A stretch of DNA of 64,000 bases from Kingdonia uniflora (GCA_014058105.1 JACGCM010002114.1:2046001-2110000); one strand, 5' to 3'. Positions 1-12,200 are shown, counted from the first letter of the stretch. Notes: a model not told the origin generated them from the sequence alone. Numbers and translations: made by a program.

Positions 1-552
1 GTCAGATTAGAACGAAGCCTCAGTTGGTCAGCATGTGAGACACAGACCTCGATGTAACCCGCATAATACTTGAGAAATAAGAAAAGTATGACTATGTATG
101 AAAAACCCAAATACAAATAGAGAAGATTAATTGCTTCTCTGTGCCCTTTGCACATGCAGATATTAACTTTGATAGTTTGATGGTTCCTCTATTGATATTA
201 GAACTGAAAATTCCATCTCAATATCAATTGGCTATAAAAGGAGTACCCCCAAGATCTTATATTTTAAGGTGCAAGGCTTGATTTGCCCACTGTAGGACTA
301 AATATCTCTACAACTGGAAACCCTGGTTTAGAAGGATAAGGTTTTATCTTCATAGATGCTTCAGAATTCAGATCAAGTGAAAGGTGCTCTAGTAGGCAAC
401 ATTGGCACCATCACTTTTTTCTTTACAGATTATAGTGCTACACTTAAAGCTACTTACAAAGCTAAGAAGCAAGGCTAAAAAAAACAATAGAATGTCTCAG
501 ACCCAAGGCAGCACCGCAGTCTTTCAACTCTAACAAAATCGAATGGAAACTA
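1..552. other. no gene recognised
   Basis: Apart from short chance ORFs I see nothing I can name here. The sequence is AT-rich intergenic DNA leading into a weak LINE-like stretch. Confidence 0.4.
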
Positions 553-780
553 GTGGCGAAATGGGACTTCATTCAAGAACACTTCGCCTACGCTGGAATT
601 TCTCACGAGGAGAAAGTCAATTTTACTGCAGATATGTTGGCAAAGAGAGCTAGTCACTCAACTTCTGGGGATAGGGAGTGGTTTGATGCTAGAGTTCATT
701 TTCTAACGTATCTTGAGAATCCACAAGACTATTTTAGATTTGCTAATTATCTCTTCGGATCCGACCTAATTAGCCTAAGT
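553..780 (+). pseudogene. possible tail of a LINE RNase H domain
   Basis: A short open stretch contains the phrase NFTADMLAKRA, which resembles the end of the RNase H domain of plant LINE polyproteins (typically 'AD.LAK'). No catalytic residues of the fold are visible upstream because the frame is lost there. The stretch is about 75 codons; the rest of the 106-codon ORF looks like non-coding read-through. I see no start codon context that would make it a real gene. It could also be an unrelated chance ORF; the assignment rests on one motif. Confidence 0.25.
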
Positions 781-1104
781 TTAGTTTCTTGCTTTAATCT
801 TTTTGCTTCTTGTTCTTCTTCCTGTCATCTCCAATCCATTAATTCAAGATTTGCTTTTCTTGAAAGAAAATAAACTAAGATAAATTTTCAATCTATGGAG
901 ATTTTGTAGTTAAGACTTCACTTAAAGCAAGGCTTTCAAAAAGGTACTCAGGCTTGCACCACAGTTTTTGACTCATGTCTCATGAGGCTTCTGTGTAATA
1001 AGGCTAATGCCTCACCAGTTACTGCGAGTAAATCGCATAATTGTTTTTCTAACCCTTTCTTTCTTGTTTTCACTACAACATATCCCTAAGGTTGTTGATT
1101 ATGG

Positions 1105-1370
1105 GTAGAATATTTGAATGGGGCTTTTCTGTTAGGTCAGTCTACAAGGTTTTATCAAACCCACCTCCTCAAACTTCTCTCGACTTTCTTGAGAAGAAAA
1201 AAAATGGGTTTCCAGTTTCCAAATTACCTAATTACCTGCCAATGTGCAATTATTTACATGGCCTGTGATATTTACAAAGATTTGGCAATGCACAACTTGT
1301 GTAAGGTTGTGGCTATTAGTTATTGTTTCATGTGTAGAAGGGGCGAGAAATCATGAAGAGATCTTTTCGA
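1105..1370 (+). pseudogene. decayed LINE zinc-binding (zf-RVT) fragment
   Basis: Read in one frame, the DNA gives FSVRSVYKVLSN, then LPANVQLFTWPVIFTKIWQ and a downstream Cys/His-like tail. This order matches the zf-RVT region that follows the reverse transcriptase in plant L1-type LINEs (consensus 'FSVKS.Y..L', then 'P..V..F.W', then a Cys cluster). Stops and frame changes break it, and neither the reverse transcriptase nor the RNase H continues in frame next to it. It is a relic on the plus strand. Confidence is moderate because the match is from memory of the family, not an alignment. Confidence 0.4.
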
Positions 1371-3040
1371 TAGAGAGTTGGAGGATCCTGGCTCTAAGAT
1401 TCTTCGAGTCGCTTTGGCTATGATGTGGATGAGAGAAGACAAATGGAAATGGTAGCGGACCGAGAATGAAAAACTCACGATGAACTTGATGGGCAGCAAC
1501 TTGGTTGAAGCTAGGAATGTAAGAGGTGAGTGATGAAATGTGAACTTACAGAGACGTTTGTATTGGGGGAAGGAGATTCCGTCAAAAAAAAAATTATTTT
1601 TGAGGGGTTGGCTTGGGGTCTAACGATGACTACAGATGATACAAACCTATGCTCAAATTTTTCAAAAACCAAATCCCAAATTTGGGCGCTACAATGATAG
1701 GCAGCAAATAGAGGACCAAATACGCTACAAGAAGTGAACCCACGCCACAGGCCACAATTTCAAGGGAATTTAGGTATTGCATAATAGCAATGACAATTTG
1801 AATTGCAGTATTTACCATGAGAGTAATACTCCCCATGATTCTTAGACCCCACTTTGGGTCTAAAATACCGCTGAAGATTCTAGAATGTCAACTCTAAAAT
1901 TTGGAAAATGGGTGGAATGAATAACCTATATTTGCTTTCCCACTTTTTAGAGTAAGCTTTTATCCAATTTCCAGTATCGGATCCATATTCAGGCATATTT
2001 CTTTTTAACATTCCAAAGATTGAAGGAACTAGGAATGTTGTTTTTCTAGTCCATGACATCCATTTATTTGCCAGCTATTCAAAGGAAAGTGTTGGAAGCC
2101 GACTTTAATTAATAATTTCTAAAAGTGAACTTCAGAGATATGCAAAACTTCGAATATATGTCAAACATGTTAATTACTATGCTGTAGCATTACTGCATGT
2201 AAGCCTAGCTGCAAGAAAGCGTTAGATGGTTACTTAATGTGTATTTGGAACCAGCTGACTAGAAAAAATAACACCAAGCAAGCAAGAAAGGCTAAAGAAA
2301 GTAAATGAGAAGAATGGCATGCCTGGTAAATAAACTTTCCATTTCATCCAGCGAAACCAAAATTGTTGACGGGTGAACAGGCTCATGAAGATTCTTAAAT
2401 CTCACAACTGGAGCAACAACCTTATCACGGCTAGGATCTGAAGACATTAGTTACCACTTCATGAGAACCAACAGAGAATCGGGGATGAATAGTTCATCAA
2501 ACATATATAGATGATAATGATGTTCAATATTCAATTACATTTATCTCATGTGTATAGAATGCGAACAAAGTCAATCAAAACGTTTATTTCTGCTAATACT
2601 TGTACTTACTCGCACAACCAATTTCACCAGAAAGGTTCAGCAGTCTCACGCAGGGATATCCATCTACGTTCATGTACATCGACATCTCAAGATCAGGAAC
2701 TGACTCTAGAGAGTTGATCTTTCCTGAAGCTGACCATCAAAATACTAGTTCAGTATCAAAATGTGCAAATCAAGAATCTCATGCCAACAAGTACGAAATA
2801 CTCGACGTATTAGAAAGAAATGATCTACATATTAGTAAGCTATTTTTTGAAGACAAAGAAAAAGGCAACAAGCTTAAAAGCATATATCAAAGCATCAGTT
2901 CCAATGGTCTTGTGCCCATAGAAGCATACTTCCAACATGCATAACATCAAAATCCTCATAGGCTGAATCCCAGCTTCCACGACAAAAAAGGAAAGCATGG
3001 TGCTTGTTTCCCCTATCATACTCTCAATTAATACCCAATC
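1371..3040. other. no gene recognised
   Basis: Several short ORFs lie here (68 to 114 codons), including a hydrophobic 68-residue one on the minus strand at 1630-1836. None shows a motif, a splice pattern or a family I know. I treat the stretch as intergenic. Confidence 0.4.
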
Positions 3041-3048
3041 CTAATTTC

Positions 3049-3294
3049 CAGGGCCAACCCAACTACCTGTAGGACCCTGGGCAAAAATATAAAGAGGGCC
3101 TAAAAGAAAAAAAAATTGTTAAGACTTGAACCCTTAACCTCTTACTCATAAGAAAAAATACATCAACCAACTAAGCCAAGTCTTCATCATATGTCCTATT
3201 TACTATTTTATTTTTATTTATTTTTTCTAGGCCTCAGGGAATTTTTTATTTTTTTTGGACCCTGTGTGCATGCACACCCCCAGGGCCGGGCCTG
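3049..3294. mobile_element. hAT-type MITE with an internal tRNA-like segment
   Basis: The element starts CAGGGCCAACCC and ends GGGCCGGGCCTG, giving short imperfect inverted ends of the CAGGGCC type. It is flanked by CTAATTTC at 3041-3048 and CTATTTTC at 3295-3302, an 8-bp duplication with one mismatch, as expected for the hAT superfamily. It has no coding capacity. Inside, on the minus strand, is a tRNA-like segment with box A- and box B-like sequences (listed separately). Confidence 0.65.
3115..3185 (-). repeat. tRNA-like segment inside the MITE
   Basis: Read on the minus strand this stretch has TTGGCTTAGTTGG, close to a Pol III box A, and GGGTTCAAGTCTT, close to box B, about 40 bases apart. 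The flanking arms do not pair into a convincing acceptor stem, so I do not call a functional tRNA. Confidence 0.5.
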
Positions 3295-3599
3295 CTATTT
3301 TCATGTGCTGATGTCCCCTAAGAGAATCATGTTCCTCCATTCAGTTCCTCCAATAACAACAAAGAATTAATGAAAGCATCACCTTGAAGTACTTAATGTG
3401 TTTACAGAAGCATGCATCTCACATGCATAACATCAAAATCTTCAGTCTTAATCGCAGCGGACACAAAGCAATAGGAAATAATCCCAACGAAAGTGTGTTT
3501 CCTAACCGAAGTGGGATTCCGTAGTTCCAACTCATGAGAGTCGCCTCTCTGGAACCTTCCTAACCCTAGGCCACCATCCTGCTAGGGTTTTCCTAAGGT

Positions 3600-4740
3600 T
3601 TAAAACCTTTTTCTTCGTCTGACCCCTCTATTTGATGCTCTGCTCCCTAGGATTAATCATTATACAGAACCTTCTGTTTCTGTTATCTCCAACCGTTTTC
3701 TTTTGCCCTCTTTTGCCTTTTTCTTGCTTAAAAGTTAAGAAGGATGAAGAATTGGAGCTTAAAAAGGCTGCTCAAAGAAAACATTGTGATCAATGAACCA
3801 AGTGATGATGTGGTATTCCAACAGAAAACGAGTACAAAATTAAGCATGATTCACATGTGATTCATGTGAAGGATTTAAACCCTGAAATGGTTCGTGTGAA
3901 CAACTTCAACTCTATACTTGATGTAGATGATGTTGAGGAGGTGTAAGATGGAGAGTTTGCAGCAGATGAAGAACGAGTGCATCCTGCCCGGGAAGGAAGA
4001 GTCAAGTATACATCTGATGGGGAAGACATAGTTACACATGCTGTTAATGAGGGGTTTTGCATCCAACGCCTTTGGTCCCATTCAGTGTGGTAACTAGGAG
4101 CAAGCATGGCATAAAAAACCTAAGTATCCATGCTTGACTCTATTCTAGCCCGGAACTGTAGAGTAGAGAACAATAAGACAGTGAATCACCTTAAGAAGCT
4201 TATTAGGATCCACAATTAATTAGTTGTAGTTTTGCTTGAGCATTTTTCTGCATTTTTCCCAATTAGAAGTTGTTACTGGAACAACAAATTCGAGTTCCAG
4301 TCCCTGAGTATGATGGTAATATATGGGTGATGCGGAACGATAGTTTCAATCAGCTGCTTCAAGTCTCCAAACAGTTTATGCATTGCTCTCTGAATTGTAA
4401 TAATACATCGTCCACTCAGGTGACATTTGTTTAGGCAAACTGTGAGATAGCTGACAGGATGCCATTGTGGGATGATCGCATATTCCCCCCTAAATCTGTG
4501 AATGGTGCTTGGCTGATTGCTGGAGACTTCAATGCAATTAGGTCTAACAATGAGAAGCTTGCTACAGGTTTCATTGAAGTTGGGTTCATGCTAGGGTCTT
4601 GGCGAGACTGGATATAGCCTTCTACAATACACAATTCATGACTATTTTCCCATCCATGAAGGTGCAACCAGCACTTGGACAAGATACAGCTTTGAGGATA
4701 AGCCTTTGTTACTTACTTTCACGGATGATGTCTATAGTCT
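3600..4740 (+). pseudogene. decayed LINE fragment with endonuclease motif
   Basis: Translated pieces include VNHLKKLIRIHN and, further on, GAWLIAGDFNAIRS followed by EKLATG. The GDFN box belongs to the APE-type endonuclease of plant L1-like LINEs and the surrounding order fits that domain. Several stops and frame changes interrupt it. The upstream 3.7-4.1 kb part is more doubtful and may be LINE ORF1 or unrelated sequence. The fragment is not a functional gene. Confidence 0.5.
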
Positions 4741-4765
4741 TCTATACTGGTGACCCTTAAATTTC

Positions 4766-5155
4766 TTACAGTTTAAACATTGTACCCAATTTTTCTAGCG
4801 TTGATTCAACATCTCCCGGTTCCGCAAAAACCCCTACTACTACAGTCTCTGCTTTATAAGTTGGTAGTTTAACATTCTCATTCCAACAACCAAGCAATTT
4901 GAAGATATTAACATAGTGGGGTCTCATAAAACTTCATTAAGGCGTTGATTTGATGCAAATGTTAGTGTTTACAAGTTCAATTCGACACAAATAAAAGCGC
5001 GAAATAACACTATAGTTACCTAAGTTGTGATATTGGGTAAAATCAAACTTATAAATAACACTATAGTTACATAAGTGAACGAACTCACCTGCTAATGAGA
5101 GCTGAAGATGAAAGATAAAGCTGAGAAGAAGAAAGTATAAATGGTTTCTCGCCAT
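4766..5155 (-). CDS. possible small secreted protein gene, partial model
   Basis: An ATG in good context (GCCATGG) at 5155 opens a peptide that looks like a signal sequence: MARNHLYFLLLSFIFHLQL, then SLAG. It is followed at once by a GTGAGT splice donor near 5093. Upstream, the sequence has the look of a plant 5' leader. About 160 bases further on the same strand is an open stretch ending at a stop at 4766-4768, reading VFAEPGDVESTLEKLGTMF near its end. I could not find an acceptor that joins the two in phase, so the model is incomplete and may be a broken gene. The intron holds two near copies of an AATAACACTATAGTTAC phrase. I do not recognise the family. Confidence 0.3.
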
Positions 5156-5219
5156 GGCGAAGAATAGTTGCAGAGAATCGGAGAGAATTTTTCAAAACCC
5201 TAAATCATGATCGACGAAA

Positions 5220-5936
5220 AATAGGATCGAAATCAAAGGTTTTGTGGAAGAAAAAAATTATTTGTTTTTTACAAGTGACTAGCGAGAATAGAGAGGGAAT
5301 GGAAAATGGCAATTTTGTTGAAAGTAGGTAATTCATCTGGCATTTTATTCGATGAAATCCCAATTCAAAAAAATATCCGCTTTAGTACTACCCGTGCCTG
5401 CCACGGAGAATAAGTCGACGGGCCTTCGGTACTACAACTTATATCGTGTAGAACTTTTGGCGTGACGCGCCTTCGGCGCTACATCTTATGCATTGTTATA
5501 CCATTGGCGTGGCGACTAATGTAGTTAGGACTTATGCTAAGTTAGAAATTTCATGTTTGTTCACAATCGATGGTTTATAAATTTTGGCTTAACTTTACTC
5601 ACGTTTTGTAGAATAACATAATGATTTAGACCCATAAAAGCACAAATCAAATGACTTATCAATGAACACGACCTACTAATAAACATAGCACTTGCATTTC
5701 TTTATCTCTTTACCTTTCCATATTCTACGCTAAATAACTTCCAATATGAGACCTAGACAAAATTACATATTAAGATGGTCAATTTTCATTATGATATTAC
5801 TCTTCTAATAATAAATCCAGAGTGACAAAGATCCATTTGGTTCCAAAGTGATTAGTAACTAAACATCTTTGTAAACGATATGCATAGCTTGGTGCCATCA
5901 TAATTAAAATAAGCAACGCATTGAAAAGACGCTATT
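5220..5936. other. no gene recognised
   Basis: AT-rich DNA upstream of the possible signal-peptide exon. It may include that gene's promoter, but I see no clear TATA box and no coding motif. Confidence 0.35.
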
Positions 5937-5983
5937 GGGGGGGGGGGGGGGGGGGGGGGGGGGCTACTATGTTAACATAGTAG
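5937..5983. repeat. run of 27 G followed by a 20-bp perfect palindrome
   Basis: Positions 5937-5963 are an unbroken run of 27 G. The next 20 bases, 5964-5983, read CTACTATGTTAACATAGTAG, which is identical to its own reverse complement. Confidence 0.9.
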
Positions 5984-5984
5984 G

Positions 5985-6222
5985 GTATTTTGTAAACGAT
6001 ACCCTAATAACAAATATCCCTTAGGGTAACACCTACCTGGAGGTCCAGGGTTCGATTCTCGCCACCAATGGGTTTTGGGTTGGTATTAAGTCTCGCGGCC
6101 CTTGTGCCAATGTGACCGATCTTGCAGTTTGCGGGCAACTGTGCACGACCCTAGAGGATTTAGTTGCGAATTGACTGTCTAGCCAGTAGCCCGGATACCT
6201 CTAGTGAAAAAAAGAAAAAAAA
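5985..6222 (+). mobile_element. tRNA-derived SINE, 5' end degraded
   Basis: The stretch has a box B-like GGGTTCGATTCTCGCC followed by a non-tRNA body and ends in an A-rich tail (GAAAAAAAGAAAAAAAAC). That is the layout of a plant SINE on the plus strand. A box A is not clear, so the 5' part is probably altered. The left limit is approximate, and I could not fix a target duplication. Confidence 0.6.
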
Positions 6223-7400
6223 CAGTTTATGTCTCTCGGTATAGTGAGTTATGGCATACTCTGATATCCATCATTTATCATATCTATAACTCTACATACG
6301 TGTTGAGTTCAATCTCTTTTTCTAATCATTTACGTATTTTTAATGTGAAAGGATAGTTGTGGTTTTAAGCTAGTGTTGAGAAATTGGGGGAAACTTAACA
6401 AAGAACAGCAAAGGCGGATACTCCAAAACACTATACAATCGTTATCTTTTAAGAGATGTTTATCCCTTTATGGTATTAACGACGGGAACACACCGAGGTA
6501 AAAATAAAAACCTCTCTTTCATAATACAATGGAGAACTGTTGGATTCGAGTTATATACCATTCGATCCAACCAAATATAACTCTATGAGAAAACAATGAT
6601 GCCAAAGAGATAGAAAACAAAGGATTTGAATGTGTGTTTGAATGGGTGAGGAGTCTATGTTAACTAGACCAATTCGTGCATCTTTAAACAGTCACGACCA
6701 TTCGTTCAAATCCCTTCGAATAGTCATTACCCAATTCAAATCTCTTCAAACGGTTACAACTCAAATGCACAATTTCATCTATCTTTCGAGGGTGTGCCCT
6801 TGCGTCCTTGGAAGGGGCGATGCCCCCTTCACCCCCCGTGACCTGATTGGGCAGCTCAACCCTCGTTCGCAACAAACATAATTCGAAGTGGCAAACAAAT
6901 ATTAGAAAATATATAACAACTATAATACCATCTCATGTATACAAATTTTTAGGGATCACATGCGAGTTAATTATAGTCGTGAGATAAATGACATATATTG
7001 GTGTTTATTGCTTGGGTGAGCAGCATTGCAGACTCTTATAGGCTCGCTAAGTAGGTTAGATTTGTAGAGTATCATTGATCTAATATGTATCATCTACATG
7101 TCGTATAAAGAAAACAATCAAAGTATTCAAAATAATCTACACATGTTGATTGATATGACATCGCAGCTGAACCAGATAGGGGTATTAATTATGCCCATAA
7201 TTGTTTTTATTTTATGTATTTTAATAAATAATAATGATATTGAGTTTATACAGACTTATACGACCTTAATAATTAACTAGTTTAGTTTGTTGAATCTTTT
7301 AATTTTGTGGATTACTTAATCAACTAACTTGAACGAGTCGAACCTTATAGAGTAGTCCATAGTAGACCATTGATACTTGATTGTGAAACATCTATATTTG
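6223..7400. other. no gene recognised
   Basis: Intergenic, AT-rich. The small ORFs at 6642-6881 and 7098-7280 have no recognisable motif. Confidence 0.4.
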
Positions 7401-7404
7401 GATT

Positions 7405-8013
7405 TTGCTTTATTTTGTGTCTAGTATAGGTGTCAGCACTTCCTCGTGGTTACTCATCGTCAGAGATTGCACATGGAGCGACTACAGCTGGACTGACACT
7501 AAACAGGTACGTAGGTTTGTACCTCTTTGTTCGAAAAAGTGGAGAGTTAAGCTGAAGGAAGACGCGTTGGCGTTGGCGTCGGATTTGTATTCGTTGGATT
7601 GTAATCCAAATAATAATGGTCCGTTTGATTCATTTTTGAGTTTGGCAGAGCTTCGAGTATAAGAGGGTTCAAAGGATCAGTATTTAACAGATTTAGTAAG
7701 TTCTCATGAGTCACAATGGACTGGGAGCACGAGTAAACCTGAGAGCGGTGAAATGAAGACTCAAGTAGGTTCGGAGCACATGAGTTTGGATTTACCACAC
7801 TTAATTGATAATCATAGGGAAGAAATGTCACGATTGCCACCGGTTAAGATTAGATCGGAAGATAAGTCGGCAACTAAGTGGTTGGAGAAGTATGATCTTC
7901 ATGGTTCTGGAGCGAAGCTTAGTAGTACGGATAATACGTTTTTGATAGGTTGTGGGCAACAAATCAGCTATGCAAGTTTGTCTATATCTATAAACTCCTG
8001 TGTCATTTGCTAG
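7405..8013 (+). pseudogene. unrecognised coding stretch broken by one stop
   Basis: Two open stretches, 7405-7659 and from 7663 on, lie in the same frame and are separated only by a TAA at 7660-7662. Together they give roughly 200 codons with a balanced amino-acid mix, for example KLKEDALALASDLYSLD, then MSLDLPHLIDNHREEMS and DKSATKWLEKYDLHGSGAKL. The composition looks like protein and unlike the surrounding AT-rich noise. A possible acceptor (TATAGG) lies near 7430 and a possible donor near 7510, so part of it may be an intron. I do not recognise the family. It could be an exon of a decayed gene or a transposon protein. Confidence 0.35.
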
Positions 8014-8034
8014 TTTATTCAATACTGAATTCAT

Positions 8035-9734
8035 ATTGTCGGATTGCCTGTACTTACGAATATGATTTTATTCAAATAAGGTGTCTAATGATAAAAATGC
8101 CAAGGGTCATAACAATGATAAAAATGGAACTTGAAAAGGAAAAAGATTTGTTACCTTATATAGCCAAAAGGACACAAGCAACAACTTCAAAGACCACACA
8201 TGATTACGAAAAAAGATTCCCCTTTTATCATAGTCGTTTTGGTTTATAAACACTCTCGGTTTAATTTAAGAGGACATTCTCATGCTTTCTAACTTTCTCG
8301 GTGAACTTCCTCACATTCCCTTCAAGCCAAATTGTTACATAACTTCAAGGGGAGTAACTGCCATATAACTTTACCCCTTAAACCCAATTTGATGAGATCA
8401 ACGAATGCTCATTTCAGTAAAATAAAACAAAAACCAACAAACATTTAATACCCTAATTAAAAGGGCACTAAGCAACTATATGGGGAATGGATTTCTCTTT
8501 CCTTCTACGCAGTAGGAGTTCTTCCACATCGTTACTTTGGAACTTAATTTAGGAGTCCAAATCTTCTTTACAAGATACTCTTATGGGCGTCTAGATAAGG
8601 GGTATAAAGGTTGGGCAGTCTTTTCTTTTTTGCAAGTCTCACGAAAGTTAGGAGCAATATTGCTATTATTTGTAGTTTAGTTTCCCTACTTCATTTTGAG
8701 AATCACTGAGGCATGCTGAGCTTGAGGTTGCCATCTGCTTAAACTTTGGTCTAAAAGATATCTTTTGAACATCGATTAGGATTAAACATTTAGTCGATAT
8801 CGTTCGTGAACCAAGATGTAAAATATATTTTATGGGATCGTTCCTCAACGTTCACACAAAGCAATAATTATACTTTGCAGTTTTTATTATTCAAAAGTAA
8901 TGTTATGGCGTCTCGTTTATGTAGTGTACGCATGTTAGAGTTGCTTAAACTACTACTTCCATTGCATTCTTACCCTTTTTGGACTGTAATTTCCTTGTTT
9001 CTTAGGATTTCCAAAGGCCTAAGGTAAGGCTACTCCGTCTGTTCTATTTATCAGTGGATGAGGCCTTGGCCTTGTGATTTACAAAGGTGTTCGTAGGGCT
9101 TACTTGTTTGCTTTGAAATTTTGTTATTTTTTCCTTTGTTGATAAATATAAACTTTATTGATGATAAGGGAACACAACGCTCAAACAAAGTACATAAAAA
9201 AAAGATAAGATACACGCGTCTTCAAGAGGTCAAAAGCTTGATAAATGCTATGCAATTAGGTTTTTGATTTATCCGAATGTTTTATTTTTATATTTTTGCT
9301 AGGTAATCATTTTGTATTTTATATATGAAGTGGAAAAGAGTACAGGGATTTAGAATGTACAAGCATCATATAAGAAAAGGAAGCACGAAACTGCATCATT
9401 AGAGATAAAGCATGACATCCAACTAGGTTGGCACCCTATGTCCCCCTTAAATCATGTGCAATGTTTCCTAAAGAATCAAGAAATGACAAATCAAATCTAA
9501 AATATTCTTTATAAGGCCTCTCTACATTGGATAAGAATGCCATTCATATTCCTCACTTTGTAGTTTACTTCCTCTCCTAGGTGCCTCATTTGGACTGAAA
9601 TTTGCCCCCATGAATGGGTGAGTTATTCTTAAGCTGGTAAATTTGGGTTTGAACCAGTCCCATAGTGAAACCAATCTCCAAGAAAGAATGTTTGAATTTG
9701 AGGCTTGAACTGCTACCTTTGAGTATAAAGATAC
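8035..9734. other. no gene recognised
   Basis: AT-rich intergenic DNA with short ORFs only (up to 75 codons) and no motif I can name. Confidence 0.4.
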
Positions 9735-11060
9735 TCATACTTTAAGGTGGGTTTCTACGACGGCCCTTCCCGATCCTTCAATTATAGATGTACATTCAGC
9801 ATAAAGGGATGTAGTTAAATGATGGTTCATAGATATTACCCCAAGCATACTGTAGTCACTGCCTCTGAATATAACTCCGCAACCCCTAATGCCAGGGTTA
9901 CCCATTGATGAAACATTACAAGATATTCTTACTTTTCCAGGTGGAGGGAGGGGGGTACCCAAACAAGAATTGATAGAAATGTTTTTCTATAACTCAACTT
10001 ACCCCCAAATGCCTTCATAATTTGTAGATCATCCACTGAGATGTTCATAGTTGTGTTGGCCTTATCAAAAATATTCTTAAGCTCATTGATGATATTCATT
10101 TTCAGTCTAGGGGGATGTACCTGCACATTATTAAACACCAAATCATTTCTAAATCTCCATATGAAGTACACAGATATTAAAAAGAAAGCTTTCCACATAT
10201 ATTTGATTAGTGGGCTGCAATTCCCCACAATTTCAGTTGAACATGAAAGCAGGTTTTGATCCCATTCAGCTTAAGAATTTGCATACCCCAGTTTCTAATA
10301 CTTTATACAAGTTCACATTCCCGTAAAATGTGATATATTCACTCTTCAGATTTACCACACAAGTAACACCTTGAAACCACTGTCATACCTCTTTTCTGTA
10401 ATTCAATATCAGTTGATATTTTTATGTTCATAAGCCTCCATCCAAAGTTAATAAGTTATTGGTTACACTGAACTTTTCCACACCCATGAGGACCACTATA
10501 CCTTCGGCCTTTTGTCTATGCAAAATTCATCGCCTGCTTTGACACCAAACCTGACCTGCATGTCTTCTTTCCATACACACAAGTCGTCCCTTTCTGAATT
10601 TGGTATAACATACTGCAATTGTATGTTGTTGGCAAGAAAAGCATCTTGTAACTGTTGAGGTATTGACCAACTGTTATTCACCATTAGTTGATTCATTGTT
10701 TGTAAATTGTAGGTATAGTTAGTTATAACAGTGTGGAGTGAACCGTTTGTGATCCAAATGTTTTTTCATATGTTTATTTTGTTACCTTTCCCAACTATCC
10801 AGTGAAATTGATCTTCCATCTTGATAAGAGTTTATTGGAGGCCTGACCACATTGAGGAATTTATGTAGTGCTTTATCATTTTCCCATTGCTTTGAAAGAA
10901 TTTTGCTCTCATAAATTGAGCCCATTATGTCTTTCCTTGAATAATTTTCCACCCCATCTTCAATAGGGGAGCTTGGTTAACCTCTTGTAATCTTCTTACT
11001 CCAATGTCGTCTTCATCTAGTGGTTTGCAGACCTTTGCTCCATGCAACTGTAACTAGACA
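9735..11060 (-). pseudogene. 3' part of a decayed L1-type LINE (RT tail, zf-RVT, RNase H)
   Basis: Read on the minus strand the order is as in a plant LINE ORF2. First comes GVRRLQEVNQAPLLKMGWKI and HWIVGKGNKINI (end of the reverse transcriptase region). Next comes SWSIPQQLQDAFLANNIQLQ with a following W-K (the linker). Then YFIWRFRNDLVFNN, and finally an RNase H domain with SSMGNPGIRGCGVIFR and YAECTSIIEG near 9790-9940. Stops and frame changes occur throughout, and the first RNase H aspartate reads as Asn (ISCN instead of the usual 'I.CD'). The 5' end is missing. It is a dead copy. Confidence 0.75.
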
Positions 11061-11290
11061 CATATGCTTAAACTGAATGTTAGAGTTAGGCATGGAGAAA
11101 TTTATATGCACTACTAAAAAATGACACATCTGCATGTTTGGTAACTTATAACAATACATTAAAATTTTATTCAACGTATCGTCGTTATTACCGTGTATCT
11201 ATAGAATAAACAGGGGCGAATTTAGAGGGGGGTGCACAGGGGGGGGGGGGGGCGTTCGCCCCCCCCAAGAATTTTGTTACAAAATGTCTA

Positions 11291-11299
11291 TATAGGTAT
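11291..11299. repeat. left 9-bp target duplication of the Mutator-like element
   Basis: TATAGGTAT lies directly outside the left terminal inverted repeat and is repeated exactly at 25374-25382. A 9-bp duplication is the hallmark of Mutator-superfamily insertion. Confidence 0.85.
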
Positions 11300-11471
11300 G
11301 GGGAAGGATTTAGAGACACTCAAGTCTCACTCAACCATAACTACTCATCTAATAGAGATGAGTGGCTCTCAAAATTTGGGATTTTCTATTAGGGAAATGA
11401 GGTGGAAAATTAGGGGGTCCTACTTGCCCCACTCTCTCTAGCCGTCACTCACATTTCCCTCTCTTTTCAAA
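11300..11471 (+). repeat. left terminal inverted repeat of the MULE
   Basis: It begins GGGGAAGGATTTAGAGACAC and runs to CCCTCTCTTTTCAAA. Compared with the reverse complement of 25199-25373 it is highly similar along about 172 bp, with scattered substitutions and small length changes. Confidence 0.88.
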
Positions 11472-11519
11472 GAAATTTCAAATTCGAACAACCCATCACT
11501 GATATCAGTCAAGTCTTAT

Positions 11520-11625
11520 CTCTCTCTTATATCACACACACACTCTTTCTCTCTCTCATATCATACACGCACTCTCTCTCATATCACAGACATACTCTCT
11601 ATTTCTCTCTCATATCACACAATCG
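11520..11625. repeat. CT/CACA-rich low-complexity stretch
   Basis: Repeated TCTCTCATATCACACA-type phrases lie just inside the left terminal repeat. GA-rich counterparts lie just inside the right end (about 25030-25175), so this may be a decayed extension of the inverted repeat. Confidence 0.6.
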
Positions 11626-11971
11626 AGGCGATTTTTGCCATTAGAGGTGAGATTTTAGTTGAGAAAGGGAAGCGATTCTGCCGTTAGAGGTGAAATTAAT
11701 ATCTCCAAAGAACTCTGACACCTTTGCTGATAGTGCACTTACTTGACAGGTACTTTCTGACCCTTACTCGCCAGTAGTATACTTGGATGTTGTAAAATTT
11801 GTTAGAATAATGGTATCCCCCCCATTTAATCCCGGTGAAATTTGTTAGAAGACTGTAATCTCTTGTACAATTTCTCTTTGATTGATTACCTGTTGGTGGG
11901 TCCCATTCGAATTTGACAATTTAGTCAAATTATTTGCATTACACTGAAGTAGGACTAAATAATTGTCGAAC

Positions 11972-12187
11972 TCGACAATATCGCATACGAATGTAATATT
12001 CACAGTAACTAAATTGTCGAAATCGAGAATATTATATATGACTGTTGGAGACACAATATCTGAATTGTCGAACTCGATAATATTACATATGAATCGTTCA
12101 GGTACAGTAACTAAATTGTCAAGTTCAACAATATTTTATATGAATGTTTGAGTCACGGTAACTAAATTGTCGAACTCGACAATATTA
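11972..12187. repeat. palindrome cluster A (about five copies)
   Basis: Copies of ATTGTCGA-NN-TCGACAAT or close variants occur near 11972, 12012, 12063, 12113 and 12163, spaced roughly 40-50 bp, directly upstream of the small ORF. Confidence 0.85.
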
Positions 12188-12200
12188 TTGTGCAGAGTCA

